DNA from: Mucilaginibacter tolerans
Lineage (GTDB): Bacteria; Bacteroidota; Bacteroidia; Sphingobacteriales; Sphingobacteriaceae
Assembly (NCBI RefSeq): GCF_030519375.1
Contig: NZ_JAUMKB010000005.1
Location: 62,001 to 126,000, forward strand
Length of the DNA: 64,000 nt
Direction: 5' to 3'
Of the stretch, positions 31,818 to 40,279 are shown in pieces. The notes beneath the pieces are model-generated. The model ran no database searches. It saw nothing but the letters and a program-made list of their open reading frames with translations, and was not told the origin of the DNA. The position numbers were made by a program, and so were the translations under genes. Position 1 is the stretch's first letter. Each line of letters starts with the position of its first letter.

Positions 31818-32616
31818 AGAAGGGGAATTAAAAGAAGTTTTTAACGAACTGGAAGAAACGTTCGAGCGCCTGAATATTGACTTTTACTTGATCGGAGCGC
31901 TCGCGCGCGATATCTGGTACGCAAGGGGCGATAAAAAATTCCGGACTACTAAAGATGTTGATTTTGCTATCATGATCAGCAATAAGGAAGATTACAAAGC
32001 TGTGCGATCTTACCTGATCGACAAAAGAGGCTATCGGGAAGTCAAAACCAATTCATTTGTTTTGCTCACCCCGGCAGGCATCCAGGTAGACATCCTGCCT
32101 TTCGGCGAAATCGAAATTAATGATGAGGTGAAATTTGACGGCACCGGCCTGAGCAATATAAAGGTCAATGGCTTTAGTGAGGTTTACCACGCCGGGACCG
32201 AAACGGTCGAACTGAGTACCGGCCACAGTTTTAAAGTCGCCACCTTACCAGCCATTGTCCTGCTTAAATTTATCGCGTATGATGACCGTCCGGAAGTACG
32301 GGCAAAAGATGCGCGTGACATTATCAATATCTTACTTCATTTTTTTGACCTGCAAGCAGACCTGATTTATGAATCCCATGCCGACTTGTTTGGCGGCGAA
32401 GAAATGGAACTCGAAGAGATTGCCACAATTGTAATCGGCCGCGAGATCAGAAAGATCACTGCACCGAATGAGGAACTTGCTAAAAGGTTAAACGGCATAC
32501 TCGAGGGTTTACTCAGCACAAAGGAAAACAGCCCTTTCATCAGAAACATGGTGAGCGAATCAGGCCGCGCAGTTGAAGATATATTAAATTTGATGACAAG
32601 ACTCCAACAGGGGTAA
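31798..32616 (+). CDS. AbiEii/AbiGii-family nucleotidyltransferase toxin
   Basis: 272 residues. The nucleotidyltransferase core shows YLIGALARDIWYARG, then RTTKDVDFAIMI with the paired aspartates, and LTPAGIQVDILPFGE with a third acidic position. These are the motifs of the AbiEii/DUF1814 family, type IV toxins that nucleotidylate a cellular target such as tRNA acceptor ends. A helical C-terminal domain follows (LPAIVLLKFIAYDDRPEVRA, KDARDIINILLHFF). It overlaps the AbiEi-like gene by 20 bp, so the two are translationally coupled. A phage-defence role is possible. Confidence 0.85.
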   Translation: MDLSSIREGELKEVFNELEETFERLNIDFYLIGALARDIWYARGDKKFRTTKDVDFAIMISNKEDYKAVRSYLIDKRGYREVKTNSFVLLTPAGIQVDILPFGEIEINDEVKFDGTGLSNIKVNGFSEVYHAGTETVELSTGHSFKVATLPAIVLLKFIAYDDRPEVRAKDARDIINILLHFFDLQADLIYESHADLFGGEEMELEEIATIVIGREIRKITAPNEELAKRLNGILEGLLSTKENSPFIRNMVSESGRAVEDILNLMTRLQQG

Positions 32617-32659
32617 ACCATAAAAAGCTTGAAAGTAGCTTAGATGAAGTATAAACGAC

Positions 32660-32702
32660 ACCAAAAAACAAAAACCGCCTGCAAATACTTGATTTACAGG
32701 CG
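32660..32702 (-). terminator. Intrinsic terminator of ssrA
   Basis: On the minus strand CGCCTGTAAAT (32702-32692) pairs with ATTTGCAGGCG (32686-32676), 11 bp with one U-G pair, and is followed by GTTTTTGTTTTTTGG. It ends the tmRNA transcript 17 bases after its 3' end. Confidence 0.9.
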
Positions 32703-32719
32703 ATTGTTTGATAGTTAAG

Positions 32720-33085
32720 TGGAGCCGGAGGGATTCGAACCCTCGTCCAAACATGGTATAAGGTAAGCTTTCTACATGCTTAGCTGCTGTTAGTTTGTCG
32801 GGAAGGGGAAGGTCAGCCGCTTACCTGTACCGTCTTCCGTAGGTGCTTTATCTCGCCCGCTTATCACACCCTAAGCAGGCCAGTTTCATTTTTCGATGCC
32901 CCGGTTGCCGGTCCAATGAAACGGAACACCGGCGGGACAAAGGCTATTCTAATTCTAAATTAGGCAGCCAAGGCGTAGTTATTTTCGCCATTTGTAAGTT
33001 TGAGCGTTCTGATTAAAGCGCTAATTCACCCAACGCGCTGCATGCTTACCTACTTATCTCCATCCTGTCAATTCCGGTCGACCCC
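32720..33085 (-). ncRNA. ssrA: Transfer-messenger RNA (tmRNA)
   Basis: Rescues stalled ribosomes with SmpB. The 5' end starts GGGGTCGACCGG and the 3' end is GGTTCGAATCCCTCCGGCTCCA. GGGGTCG pairs with CGGCTCC as acceptor stem, and the T-arm GTTCGAATC is intact. CCA is not encoded. The tag frame ends at TAA (32962-32960) and reads ...NGENNYALAA; GENNYALAA is coded at 32989-32963. The resume codon cannot be fixed by eye. Length 366 nt is normal. The 3' end is a frequent integration target, and the segment beyond it (24-32.7 kb) looks accessory. Confidence 0.93.
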
Positions 33086-33135
33086 ATTTTTTAGAGCTCG
33101 CACTTACCAGTAACAGTTGGCAGTAAAGCGGGATA

Positions 33136-33143
33136 CAAATATA
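33136..33143 (-). promoter_or_regulatory. -7 element of ssrA
   Basis: Minus-strand TATATTTG (33143-33136) is a perfect TAnnTTTG box. ATTG at 33169-33166 is a weak -33 with a 22-base spacer. Transcription would start about 45 bases before the mature tmRNA 5' end. Confidence 0.5.
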
Positions 33144-33174
33144 CGAAATTTTGGTTGGGCTGCTTCAATCCTGG

Positions 33175-34806
33175 TCAACTCTCTGCCTCTATTTTTACAT
33201 TGGCTTTATTATCCCAGTCGAACAAGAATATCTTTTCAAAATATTGTGCGATATCAGCATTACTGATAATCAATCCGGCGTCCCGGTTCCGTAATGTTCC
33301 ATCAGCCGACCAATTTTCGCTGCTTACCATAACCACCTTCGAGTCTACCACGATGCCTTTATTATGCACATTCTCCTGCAGGCGCAATATTCCGCTAACC
33401 AAATCAAGTTGCTGCATCTTCTCTATCCATTGCCCGGTGTTCTCAAATTGACTAAGTATGACGCGCACATCAATACCCTTACTTTTTGCAGTTTGTAAAG
33501 CAGTCAACAGTTTCATAAAATCCTTGTCCTCTTCTTTTTCCGAAGGGTGTATGTATTGGGTTTGGATGTATAACTTGGATGTTGCCGAATTGATAAGGTC
33601 CAAAACGTGATCAATATACATCGTAGTATTGGTACCCTTATCAGGTGTCAGCAAAGGCTGAATTTTAACCGGCACATCCGTAAATGTCTGTGCCGCAAAA
33701 GCCGATGACGGAGTTGCTGCCAGCCTAGGGGTTCGGGTTGAAGCTGATTGTGCACTTTCTGCTTTCAGGTCATCCAGCGCGTTATTGATCAGGTGATGCT
33801 GCACTTCATCACCCTGTCCCTGTCCACCCTGTGCAACTGCAAAATCGTTATCGATGAATGCCTTGTAAAGTTTGGCCAGTTTATCATTCATTACAATTAC
33901 GTGCCAATCACGATCAATGTTCTTTATCGGCTTGGTCGAATGATGATTGGGCTCATTACTGTTATTAAAATTTCCGCTCGACAACCAGAATATGCTGCTA
34001 TCGCGCACAACCACTTTTATATGATATGCGCTGGGGTATATCCATTCGTTTACAACCGGGTCGTTTCTGGTCAACGCCCAATTTATGGCGGCCTTTGTAT
34101 TAGCTGCCAGGATGTCGTCGCGCGTTTGCTCGTCTGTTTGATCGGCTGTTTTGTTTCTCGGAGGATGATCCAACACCATTTTAAGGGTTTTGCCTTTACT
34201 TGCGGCAATAACATTCGTTAACAAGTCCGCCGAGGTAAAATCATACATGCCTATAGTCAGATCAGACGCGGTTTGCTTTAGAAAATCCACCAGTACATCG
34301 TGGCCAGCATCCGGACTTGCACAAGCGATGATGGTTGTTTTACCGTCAAACTCTGATAGGGTAGTCCCGGCGGGTGCTTTATAGTCGATCTGCGTTTTTT
34401 TTGCTTTAGTTTGCAAGCCCAAAGGTTTGCTTGTGTGTGAGTTGACGGGCAAAACATTGCCGCCAGGAAGAGCCCGCTCGAATGGCCAGTCTGGTTCGCG
34501 TATTTCAGACCGCATATGGAACTTCGCCAGGTCAAATTTAGCAGGCGACTTCACTTTCAAGCGCTGAAGCCCTGTCGCTTCTCTGACATCAACCGGAATG
34601 TTACCAATAGAGTCAGGAAGCCTTTCACTGTCCGGCACGCTTTTGCTTTTCTTATCCACTGTTGCCACGATAGCCTGCCTACCTGTGGGCCATGCGTTCG
34701 AGATTTCAAAACCCGGCCTTACAGTTAATACGCCTTTTTTGTTAAAACTCGACAGATTGCGCCTGATGAGGTCATCAATGTGTTCGAGAGAAATTTTAGT
34801 GCTCAT
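33175..34806 (-). CDS. Phospholipase D-like domain protein
   Basis: 543 residues with two HKD motifs: HIKVVVRD followed by SSGNFNNSNE (about residue 265-290), and HNKGIVVD followed by SSENWSADG (about 485-510). Together they form one PLD active site that works through a phosphohistidine intermediate. The family covers phospholipases, cardiolipin synthases and nucleases. There is no signal peptide or membrane helix, so a cytoplasmic phosphodiesterase, or one exported by a nonclassical route, is likely. An Arg/Pro-rich N-terminal third (DLAKFHMRSEIREPDWPFER) is unassigned. Confidence 0.85.
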   Translation of the reverse strand: MSTKISLEHIDDLIRRNLSSFNKKGVLTVRPGFEISNAWPTGRQAIVATVDKKSKSVPDSERLPDSIGNIPVDVREATGLQRLKVKSPAKFDLAKFHMRSEIREPDWPFERALPGGNVLPVNSHTSKPLGLQTKAKKTQIDYKAPAGTTLSEFDGKTTIIACASPDAGHDVLVDFLKQTASDLTIGMYDFTSADLLTNVIAASKGKTLKMVLDHPPRNKTADQTDEQTRDDILAANTKAAINWALTRNDPVVNEWIYPSAYHIKVVVRDSSIFWLSSGNFNNSNEPNHHSTKPIKNIDRDWHVIVMNDKLAKLYKAFIDNDFAVAQGGQGQGDEVQHHLINNALDDLKAESAQSASTRTPRLAATPSSAFAAQTFTDVPVKIQPLLTPDKGTNTTMYIDHVLDLINSATSKLYIQTQYIHPSEKEEDKDFMKLLTALQTAKSKGIDVRVILSQFENTGQWIEKMQQLDLVSGILRLQENVHNKGIVVDSKVVMVSSENWSADGTLRNRDAGLIISNADIAQYFEKIFLFDWDNKANVKIEAES

Positions 34807-35266
34807 AAGATATGAAGTTTTAATAAAGGTTTATCCGAGACGCGGAATCGATTAATACTAACCAAACAATTGATTTACAATATTTTTATGGTATTAAAAT
34901 ATTGTCTACTTGAATTATGATCTTATAAATCTATACAGTTGTGCCTGTTTTAAAAAGCGTATTTTCACGGTATTTCGCACCGTGTTTTCCTCGCCAGATC
35001 AGTTATTCCCGCCTAAATCAAGTAAGCAATGCTTAATACCGCAATTATTTCTTTCAGCATCGCTATTTAACGAAATAAAGTAAATCACCCGTTAACAATT
35101 CTTTAATTAATTCCACAAAATCATCTGATTATTAACATTTTAAATTTTTGGCATCTGATTTGAATATTATTTTAACGAGAGGTGCTTGTAATTTCCTATC
35201 CGTAAAACTTTCATTTAGAAGCGTCTGTCAAATGATCAACGATTACATCTATTAAATGCTACGGAA
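34807..35266. other. 460-bp AT-rich intergenic region, no gene seen
   Basis: It lies between the divergent PLD-like gene and the small protein at 35267. I find long A/T runs and several TTAAT words, but no hairpin with T-run, no RNA gene and no clear -33/-7 pair close to either start. It is long for a simple divergent promoter region and could hold an unrecognised small RNA. Confidence 0.4.
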
Positions 35267-35575
35267 ATGGAAAACTACAATAACATCGCGGAAGCCATTA
35301 TCGACTTACAACACAGGGGCTACGACCAGGACTTTGTCATAAAAAATGAACACATACTTTGTGTTCAGGACAGTGAACTGATCAGTCCGGACGAATTTGA
35401 AGTGATCCGCGCTTACAAATTTGAACGCGGCAAAAGACTGAGGGATAACTATGTGATCTATGCTATCAGATCCATGCATAATGACCTGAAGGGAATATTG
35501 CTGACATCTTATGGTGCATTTACTAAAGGACTATCCATACACCTTTGGTCAAAGCTGGCTGCTGATCTGAAATAA
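35267..35575 (+). CDS. Small conserved Bacteroidota protein (often mislabelled PRPP synthetase)
   Basis: 102 residues, soluble: AEAIIDLQHRGYDQDFVI, CVQDSELISPDEFEVIRAY and a C-terminal DLKGILLTSYGAF segment. I recall proteins of this size and pattern in many Bacteroidota, commonly labelled phosphoribosylpyrophosphate synthetase, although they lack any phosphoribosyltransferase motif. The real function is unknown. Tail to tail with rpiA, one base between the stops. Confidence 0.7.
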   Translation: MENYNNIAEAIIDLQHRGYDQDFVIKNEHILCVQDSELISPDEFEVIRAYKFERGKRLRDNYVIYAIRSMHNDLKGILLTSYGAFTKGLSIHLWSKLAADLK

Positions 35576-35576
35576 G

Positions 35577-36278
35577 TTATTTCGCGATAAGCACCTCAAC
35601 GTCATAACCGATAAACAGGCCGCTTTCTATTACCCCGGTGATAGATTTGATCTTTTGTTCCATATCATTGGGTATATGATTGAAGTGTATATCAAAAATA
35701 CAGTTATTATTTTCAGTAATGATCGGTCCGTCCTTGCCCTTAGCTGAACGCAGGGCAATATCATTTATACCCATCTCGCGCAACGCCGACTCCACATAAA
35801 GCAGCGCCCCCGGAAACACCTCGACCGGAACCGGAAAGTTCATTCCCAGCCGGGTAACGATCTTGCTCTCATCTACCAGGATGTAATTTTTTTTACTCGA
35901 CTTGATCAGCAGCTTCTCTTTAAACAGCGCCCCACCCCTGCCCTTGATCAGACTGTTTTTTGGATCAACTTCATCTGCACCATCAAAAGCCCAATCAGGC
36001 TTATCCTCAAACAAACCGGTAACCGGTATACCTAAACTGCTGCAGGCCATTGTTATTTCAATAGATGATGGAATCACCTTTACATTCAACTTCTCTTTTT
36101 TGATGCGTTCCGCAATGGCAAATAAAGCGAGGTAAACGGTTGAGCCTGAACCGGCGCCAACGGTCTGGCCATCCTGCACTTTATCCGCTATCTGCTGCGC
36201 CAGTCTTACTTTAGCTTCTTTATTGATGATATTATCCGACCATCCTAAATGAGAAAGTAGTTCGCTTTGAAGTTTCAT
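35577..36278 (-). CDS. rpiA: Ribose-5-phosphate isomerase A
   Basis: Interconverts ribose 5-phosphate and ribulose 5-phosphate in the pentose phosphate pathway. 233 residues from ATG at 36278; an upstream TTG would add ten residues unlike the family. Motifs: VGAGSGSTVYLAL (phosphate loop), FDGADEVDP (catalytic Asp), KGRGGALFKEK (catalytic Glu/Lys region) and VDESK. The second half has the usual family end (GVIESGLFIGYDVEVLIAK). Monocistronic by position. Confidence 0.92.
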   Translation of the reverse strand: MKLQSELLSHLGWSDNIINKEAKVRLAQQIADKVQDGQTVGAGSGSTVYLALFAIAERIKKEKLNVKVIPSSIEITMACSSLGIPVTGLFEDKPDWAFDGADEVDPKNSLIKGRGGALFKEKLLIKSSKKNYILVDESKIVTRLGMNFPVPVEVFPGALLYVESALREMGINDIALRSAKGKDGPIITENNNCIFDIHFNHIPNDMEQKIKSITGVIESGLFIGYDVEVLIAK

Positions 36279-36512
36279 AGTTCGGCTAATTTCAGACAAA
36301 GTAATCAACTTTTTATTTACCTAAACATTCTTTAAATCACTTAATGAAAAAACATACTTCTGCTTAAACAGGATCTAATATAAACCGAATGTCATATTGT
36401 AAATATTAGGGTTCATTTTAATATTTAATGTAAATTTAATTTTAATAAATTTGGGTAACCCCTCTGTTAGTTAAGCAAATGTTAACACTTCATTAACTTT
36501 AACTAATTGTAT

Positions 36513-36542
36513 ATTGAAGTAAAAAAGTCATATATATATTTG
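36513..36542 (+). promoter_or_regulatory. Promoter of the nonulosonate-like gene block
   Basis: ATTG (36513-36516), 18 bases, then a perfect TATATTTG (36535-36542), 41 bases before the first start codon at 36583. The 274-bp gap upstream otherwise shows only AT-rich sequence with GTTAAC repeats. Confidence 0.6.
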
Positions 36543-36582
36543 ACTTCATCGGAACCTAACATTGGGAGATATAGGCGGTTCA

Positions 36583-37629
36583 ATGAAGAAAAAAATATTA
36601 TTTATCACTGGTTCTATCAACCAAACCACGCAGATGCACCAGATATCGTTGCAACTGCCGGAGTACGAGTGCTGGTTCAGTCAAATTTTCACCGATTCCC
36701 CGGTTTTAAAATTCCTAAAAAGGCACACTTCGCTAGGAGACAACACCATTCTCGGAGGCCAGTTCAAGGTCCGTTCGGAAGACTATCTGCAGCGCAATCA
36801 GTTAAATATGGATTATGGTGGGAAAAAGAACCATTATCACCTGGTAGTGTATTGCTCCGACCTGATTGTCGCGAGCAGCTTGCTCAAGTATAAAACCATC
36901 TGGGTTCAGGAGGGAATGATCGATAAGCCCACATTCCTGAGTAATACAATTAAGGCATTAGGGCTGCCTGCCTGGTTGAGCGGAAATACGGCACTGAATG
37001 GATCAACCAATCAGTTTGATATTTATTGTGCAGCGTCTGAAGGGTATAAAGACTATTTTACCCAGGGCGGTACCGATCGTAACAAGCTGTTTTCCACAGG
37101 CATTCCCAATTACGATAACTGCGTCAAATTCCTTCATAACAATTTCCCTTATCGTGATTATGTCATGGTGGCAACAAGCGATATGCGCGAAACCTATCGT
37201 TATGAAGACCGGGAAGCTTTTATCAGGCAAACAGTCAAAATAGCAAACGGCAGGCAATTATTATTCAAGCTGCATCCAAACGAAAAGTTTGCCCGCGCCG
37301 AAGCTGAAATAAAGAAATATGCACCGCTGGATACCGTAATTTATCAGACCGGCAATACAGATGAAATGATCGCCAATTGTTGCGAACTAATCACCCAGTA
37401 TTCCACCGTGGTTTATACCGGACTTGCTTTGGGTAAAAAGGTGCATTCCTATTTTGATTTGAACGAATTGAAAAGCCGTATGCCTATTCAGAATAATGGC
37501 ACATCGGCTAAAAACATAGCAAACATTTGCCGTGCCTACATTGAATTTGAAGGGGGCCGTAATGAGTTCCTGAAACAATTCACTTATAAACCAGAAAAGA
37601 TTACGCAAGACGAAGAGGTGTATGCCTGA
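36583..37629 (+). CDS. Glycosyltransferase-like protein (GT-B/CDP-glycerol transferase type)
   Basis: 348 residues from the internal ATG at 36583 (MKKKILFITGSINQ). The fold pattern is that of GT-B or CDP-glycerol glycerophosphotransferase-like enzymes: TIWVQEGMIDKPTFLSN, FDIYCAASEGYKDYF, FSTGIPNYDNC, the C-terminal LLFKLHPNEKFARAE, and CELITQYSTVVYTGLALGKKV. The HPNE and Ser/Thr-rich QYSTV motifs match nucleotide-sugar binding in this group. First gene of the block, so it may attach the sugar made by the genes that follow. Confidence 0.72.
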   Translation: MKKKILFITGSINQTTQMHQISLQLPEYECWFSQIFTDSPVLKFLKRHTSLGDNTILGGQFKVRSEDYLQRNQLNMDYGGKKNHYHLVVYCSDLIVASSLLKYKTIWVQEGMIDKPTFLSNTIKALGLPAWLSGNTALNGSTNQFDIYCAASEGYKDYFTQGGTDRNKLFSTGIPNYDNCVKFLHNNFPYRDYVMVATSDMRETYRYEDREAFIRQTVKIANGRQLLFKLHPNEKFARAEAEIKKYAPLDTVIYQTGNTDEMIANCCELITQYSTVVYTGLALGKKVHSYFDLNELKSRMPIQNNGTSAKNIANICRAYIEFEGGRNEFLKQFTYKPEKITQDEEVYA

Positions 37630-38455
37630 TAGCCAAACATATAAAATGGCAGAGAATATAGTAATAGTGGTACAAGCCAGGATGTCGTCGAGTCGCTTAC
37701 CCGGCAAGGTAATGCTTCCCATACTTGGCCAAACGCTCCTTTATCGTATGGTAGAGCGTTTAAAGATGATACGTCACCATGCGCAGATCATTATCGCCAC
37801 TTCAGAAGAAACCGGAGATGATATTATTGATCAGGAAGCCTCGAAAATAGGCATTCCCTGCTTTCGCGGCAGCCTGAATAACCTGCTCGACAGGCATTAC
37901 CAGGCAGCGAAATTGTTTAATGCTGATATCGTATTAAAAATTCCTTCCGACTGCCCGCTTATCGATCCTGGGATAATAGATCAGGCGTTAGACTTTTACT
38001 TCCAGCACCGCGGACAATACGATTTTGTAAGCAACCTTCACCCTGCTACTTTTCCGGATGGCAACGACGTGGAGATCATGACCATGGCCTGTCTCGAAAA
38101 GAGCTGGAAAGAAGCAACCCGCCAGCTCGAATTAGAACATACCACGCCTTACATCTGGGAAAACCCGGAAAAATTTAGAATTGGTAACGTACTTTATAAT
38201 ACAGGAAAAGATTATTCCATGTCGCACCGATTTACCATAGATTATCAGTCTGATTATGAATTTATCAAGGCTGTATTCGAAGAGCTATACCCGGTTAAAC
38301 ATGACTTCTGCTGTGAAGACATCCTGGAGTTGCTTGAAAAACGACCCGACATATACCAGATCAACGCGAAATACTCCGGGGTAAATTGGTACCGCAATCA
38401 CCTGGATGAATTGAAAACAATTACCGCCGATCAAACCAAGGCTTTAACCAATTAG
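37622..38455 (+). CDS. SpsF-type cytidylyltransferase
   Basis: 277 residues of the CMP-sugar synthetase family related to SpsF and CMP-Kdo/NeuNAc synthetases. The signature is VVQARMSSSRLPGKVMLPIL (activation loop), then KIPSDCPLIDPGIID (metal aspartate) and FPDGNDVEIM. It would activate a keto-sugar acid as its CMP derivative. Its start overlaps the glycosyltransferase by eight bases; an internal Met at 37646 is an alternative. A NeuB-type synthase is encoded five genes later, supporting a nonulosonate-like product. Confidence 0.82.
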   Translation: MPDSQTYKMAENIVIVVQARMSSSRLPGKVMLPILGQTLLYRMVERLKMIRHHAQIIIATSEETGDDIIDQEASKIGIPCFRGSLNNLLDRHYQAAKLFNADIVLKIPSDCPLIDPGIIDQALDFYFQHRGQYDFVSNLHPATFPDGNDVEIMTMACLEKSWKEATRQLELEHTTPYIWENPEKFRIGNVLYNTGKDYSMSHRFTIDYQSDYEFIKAVFEELYPVKHDFCCEDILELLEKRPDIYQINAKYSGVNWYRNHLDELKTITADQTKALTN

Positions 38456-38456
38456 C

Positions 38457-39323
38457 ATGACTAACAAACCTACCATAGATAAACAAAAACTACAGCAAAC
38501 CGCGCTGAAGGTTCGTGAGCACATTGTAAAAATGGCTACTGATGGAGGTTGCTTTGTGGGGGCTTCGCTTTCTGCTGCAGACCTGATTTTATACCTGTAT
38601 TCAGAATGGCTGAATGTTGGGAACCATAATTTGAATGACCCCGACCGCGACTATCTTTTCTTATCAAAAGGCCATGATGTACCTGCCTTATATGGAACAT
38701 TCGTGGAGCTGAGGCTGATGGAAAAAGATCGCCTGAAAAATCATTTATCTGTCGACGACAATATCTACTGGCACCCCAATACCAAAATTCCGGGCATCGA
38801 ATTTCATTCGGGCTCATTGGGCCACTTGCCTTCAGTTGCTATAGGTGTGGCAATGGATATAAAAATACGTGGCGGCAAAAATCGTGTTGTATGTATCCTG
38901 GGCGATGGCGAGTTGAACGAAGGCACCTGCTGGGAAGCTGTTTTGGTTGCAAACGCTTATAAACTGGATAATTTAATTTTTGTAGTCGACCGCAACCAGT
39001 TTCAGGCTAATCTGCCTACCGAGGAATTAATTCCGCTTGAACCGCTGCACGATAAATTCACCGCCTTTGGTGCCGCAGTAAAACGTATCGACGGGCATGA
39101 TTTTGATGCTTTGCATAATGCGTTTTCTGCCTATCCTTTTGAAAAAGGCAAACTTAATGTAGTGATAGCAGATACTGTTCGCGGCAAAGGCTTGCCAAGT
39201 ATTGAACGCCGGGCCGACCGATGGTTCTGCAATTTCACAGCAACCGAGATAGACAGTCTTTTGAAAGAATTGCACGGCGAACATTTATCGCAATTAACAT
39301 CCGAAACTTTAGTAGTACGATAA
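38457..39323 (+). CDS. Transketolase N-terminal subunit
   Basis: 288 residues covering only the TPP-binding half of transketolase: GSLGHLPSVAIGVAMDIKIR, the TPP motif GDGELNEGTCWEA, NLIFVVDRNQFQ and GHDFDALHNAF. The pyrimidine-binding and C-terminal domains are on the next gene, so the enzyme is split. Split transketolases are common in specialised sugar routes. It may transfer a two-carbon unit to build the precursor of the sugar acid. Starts one base after the cytidylyltransferase stop codon (38455/38457). Confidence 0.9.
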   Translation: MTNKPTIDKQKLQQTALKVREHIVKMATDGGCFVGASLSAADLILYLYSEWLNVGNHNLNDPDRDYLFLSKGHDVPALYGTFVELRLMEKDRLKNHLSVDDNIYWHPNTKIPGIEFHSGSLGHLPSVAIGVAMDIKIRGGKNRVVCILGDGELNEGTCWEAVLVANAYKLDNLIFVVDRNQFQANLPTEELIPLEPLHDKFTAFGAAVKRIDGHDFDALHNAFSAYPFEKGKLNVVIADTVRGKGLPSIERRADRWFCNFTATEIDSLLKELHGEHLSQLTSETLVVR

Positions 39324-39324
39324 T

Positions 39325-40260
39325 ATGACCTACGAAGAACTTTTAACCAGGAAGGCAACAGCAGATGACCGCTTCATTGTGATGACAGCCGAAAACCGCG
39401 CCCTGGTACGCAATATTCACGCTCACCTGGGTAATCGTTTTATCGATACCGGGATTACCGAACAAACCATGATTGGCGCAGCAGCAGGTTTAGCTTTGCG
39501 CGGACGCATACCCGTGGTACATGCACTAGCCTCGTTCCTTACTATGCGTGCTTTCGAATTTGTGCGCACCGATGCAGGTATTCCTAATCTACCCATCAAA
39601 CTGAGCAGTTTTATACCTGGATTTTTGTCAGACGGTAACGGCCCTACCCATCAGGCCATTGAAGATATCGCCCTTATGCGCGGCATACCCAATATGACCG
39701 TTTTTGCCCCTGCCGATGAGGATGACCTGTTAAAGATGTTACCAGACATCTGGGACCTCCTCGCTCCCTCCTATGTACGCATCAATACCCAAAAATCGGG
39801 GTATGAGCACACCGCTTTTGAGTTAGGTAAGGCTGAGGTAGTAGCAGAAGGAACAGATGTAACGATATTGACTTACGGTCTTCTTTTTGCGCAGACTTTA
39901 GCAGCGGCTGAAATATTGAAGAGCGAAGGCTTGTCGGTAGGTCTGATCAATATGCGTAGTCTGAAACCTGTTGATGAACAAGCCATATTAAAAGCAGCCA
40001 AAAGCAAATTGGTAGTAACGGTTGAAGATCACTTCCTGACAGGTGGGTTATATAGCATCGTTGCTGAAACTTTATTGACTCATCAAGCTACTGCTAATGT
40101 CCTTCCATTTGCATTGAATGAGAAATGGTTCAAACCATCATTATTGCCCAATGTATTACAGAACGAAGGATTTACGGGTAAACAAATCGCCGAAAAAATA
40201 TTAGGGTATACCACCAGCGCGGTTCAGCAAAACATTGCCGTACCACAGTTTTCAGAATAA
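39325..40260 (+). CDS. Transketolase C-terminal subunit
   Basis: 311 residues: the pyrimidine-binding domain (MTAENRALVRNIHAHLG, RFIDTGITEQTMIGAAAGLA with the catalytic Glu of the TEQ segment) and the C-terminal domain (GTDVTILTYGLLFAQTLAAA, VVTVEDHFLTGGLYSIVAE). It pairs with the preceding subunit, one base away, as an alpha2beta2-type enzyme by family analogy. Substrates are unknown; the co-directional aminotransferase and NeuB-type synthase suggest a sugar biosynthetic role rather than the pentose phosphate pathway. Confidence 0.9.
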   Translation: MTYEELLTRKATADDRFIVMTAENRALVRNIHAHLGNRFIDTGITEQTMIGAAAGLALRGRIPVVHALASFLTMRAFEFVRTDAGIPNLPIKLSSFIPGFLSDGNGPTHQAIEDIALMRGIPNMTVFAPADEDDLLKMLPDIWDLLAPSYVRINTQKSGYEHTAFELGKAEVVAEGTDVTILTYGLLFAQTLAAAEILKSEGLSVGLINMRSLKPVDEQAILKAAKSKLVVTVEDHFLTGGLYSIVAETLLTHQATANVLPFALNEKWFKPSLLPNVLQNEGFTGKQIAEKILGYTTSAVQQNIAVPQFSE

Positions 40261-40279
40261 CGACCTAAAGAATAACAAT

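Noticed and set aside
33748..34221. 157-codon plus-strand frame inside the PLD-like gene
   Set aside because: Overlaps both HKD-bearing regions of the real gene; its own translation is Cys/Ile-rich and featureless.
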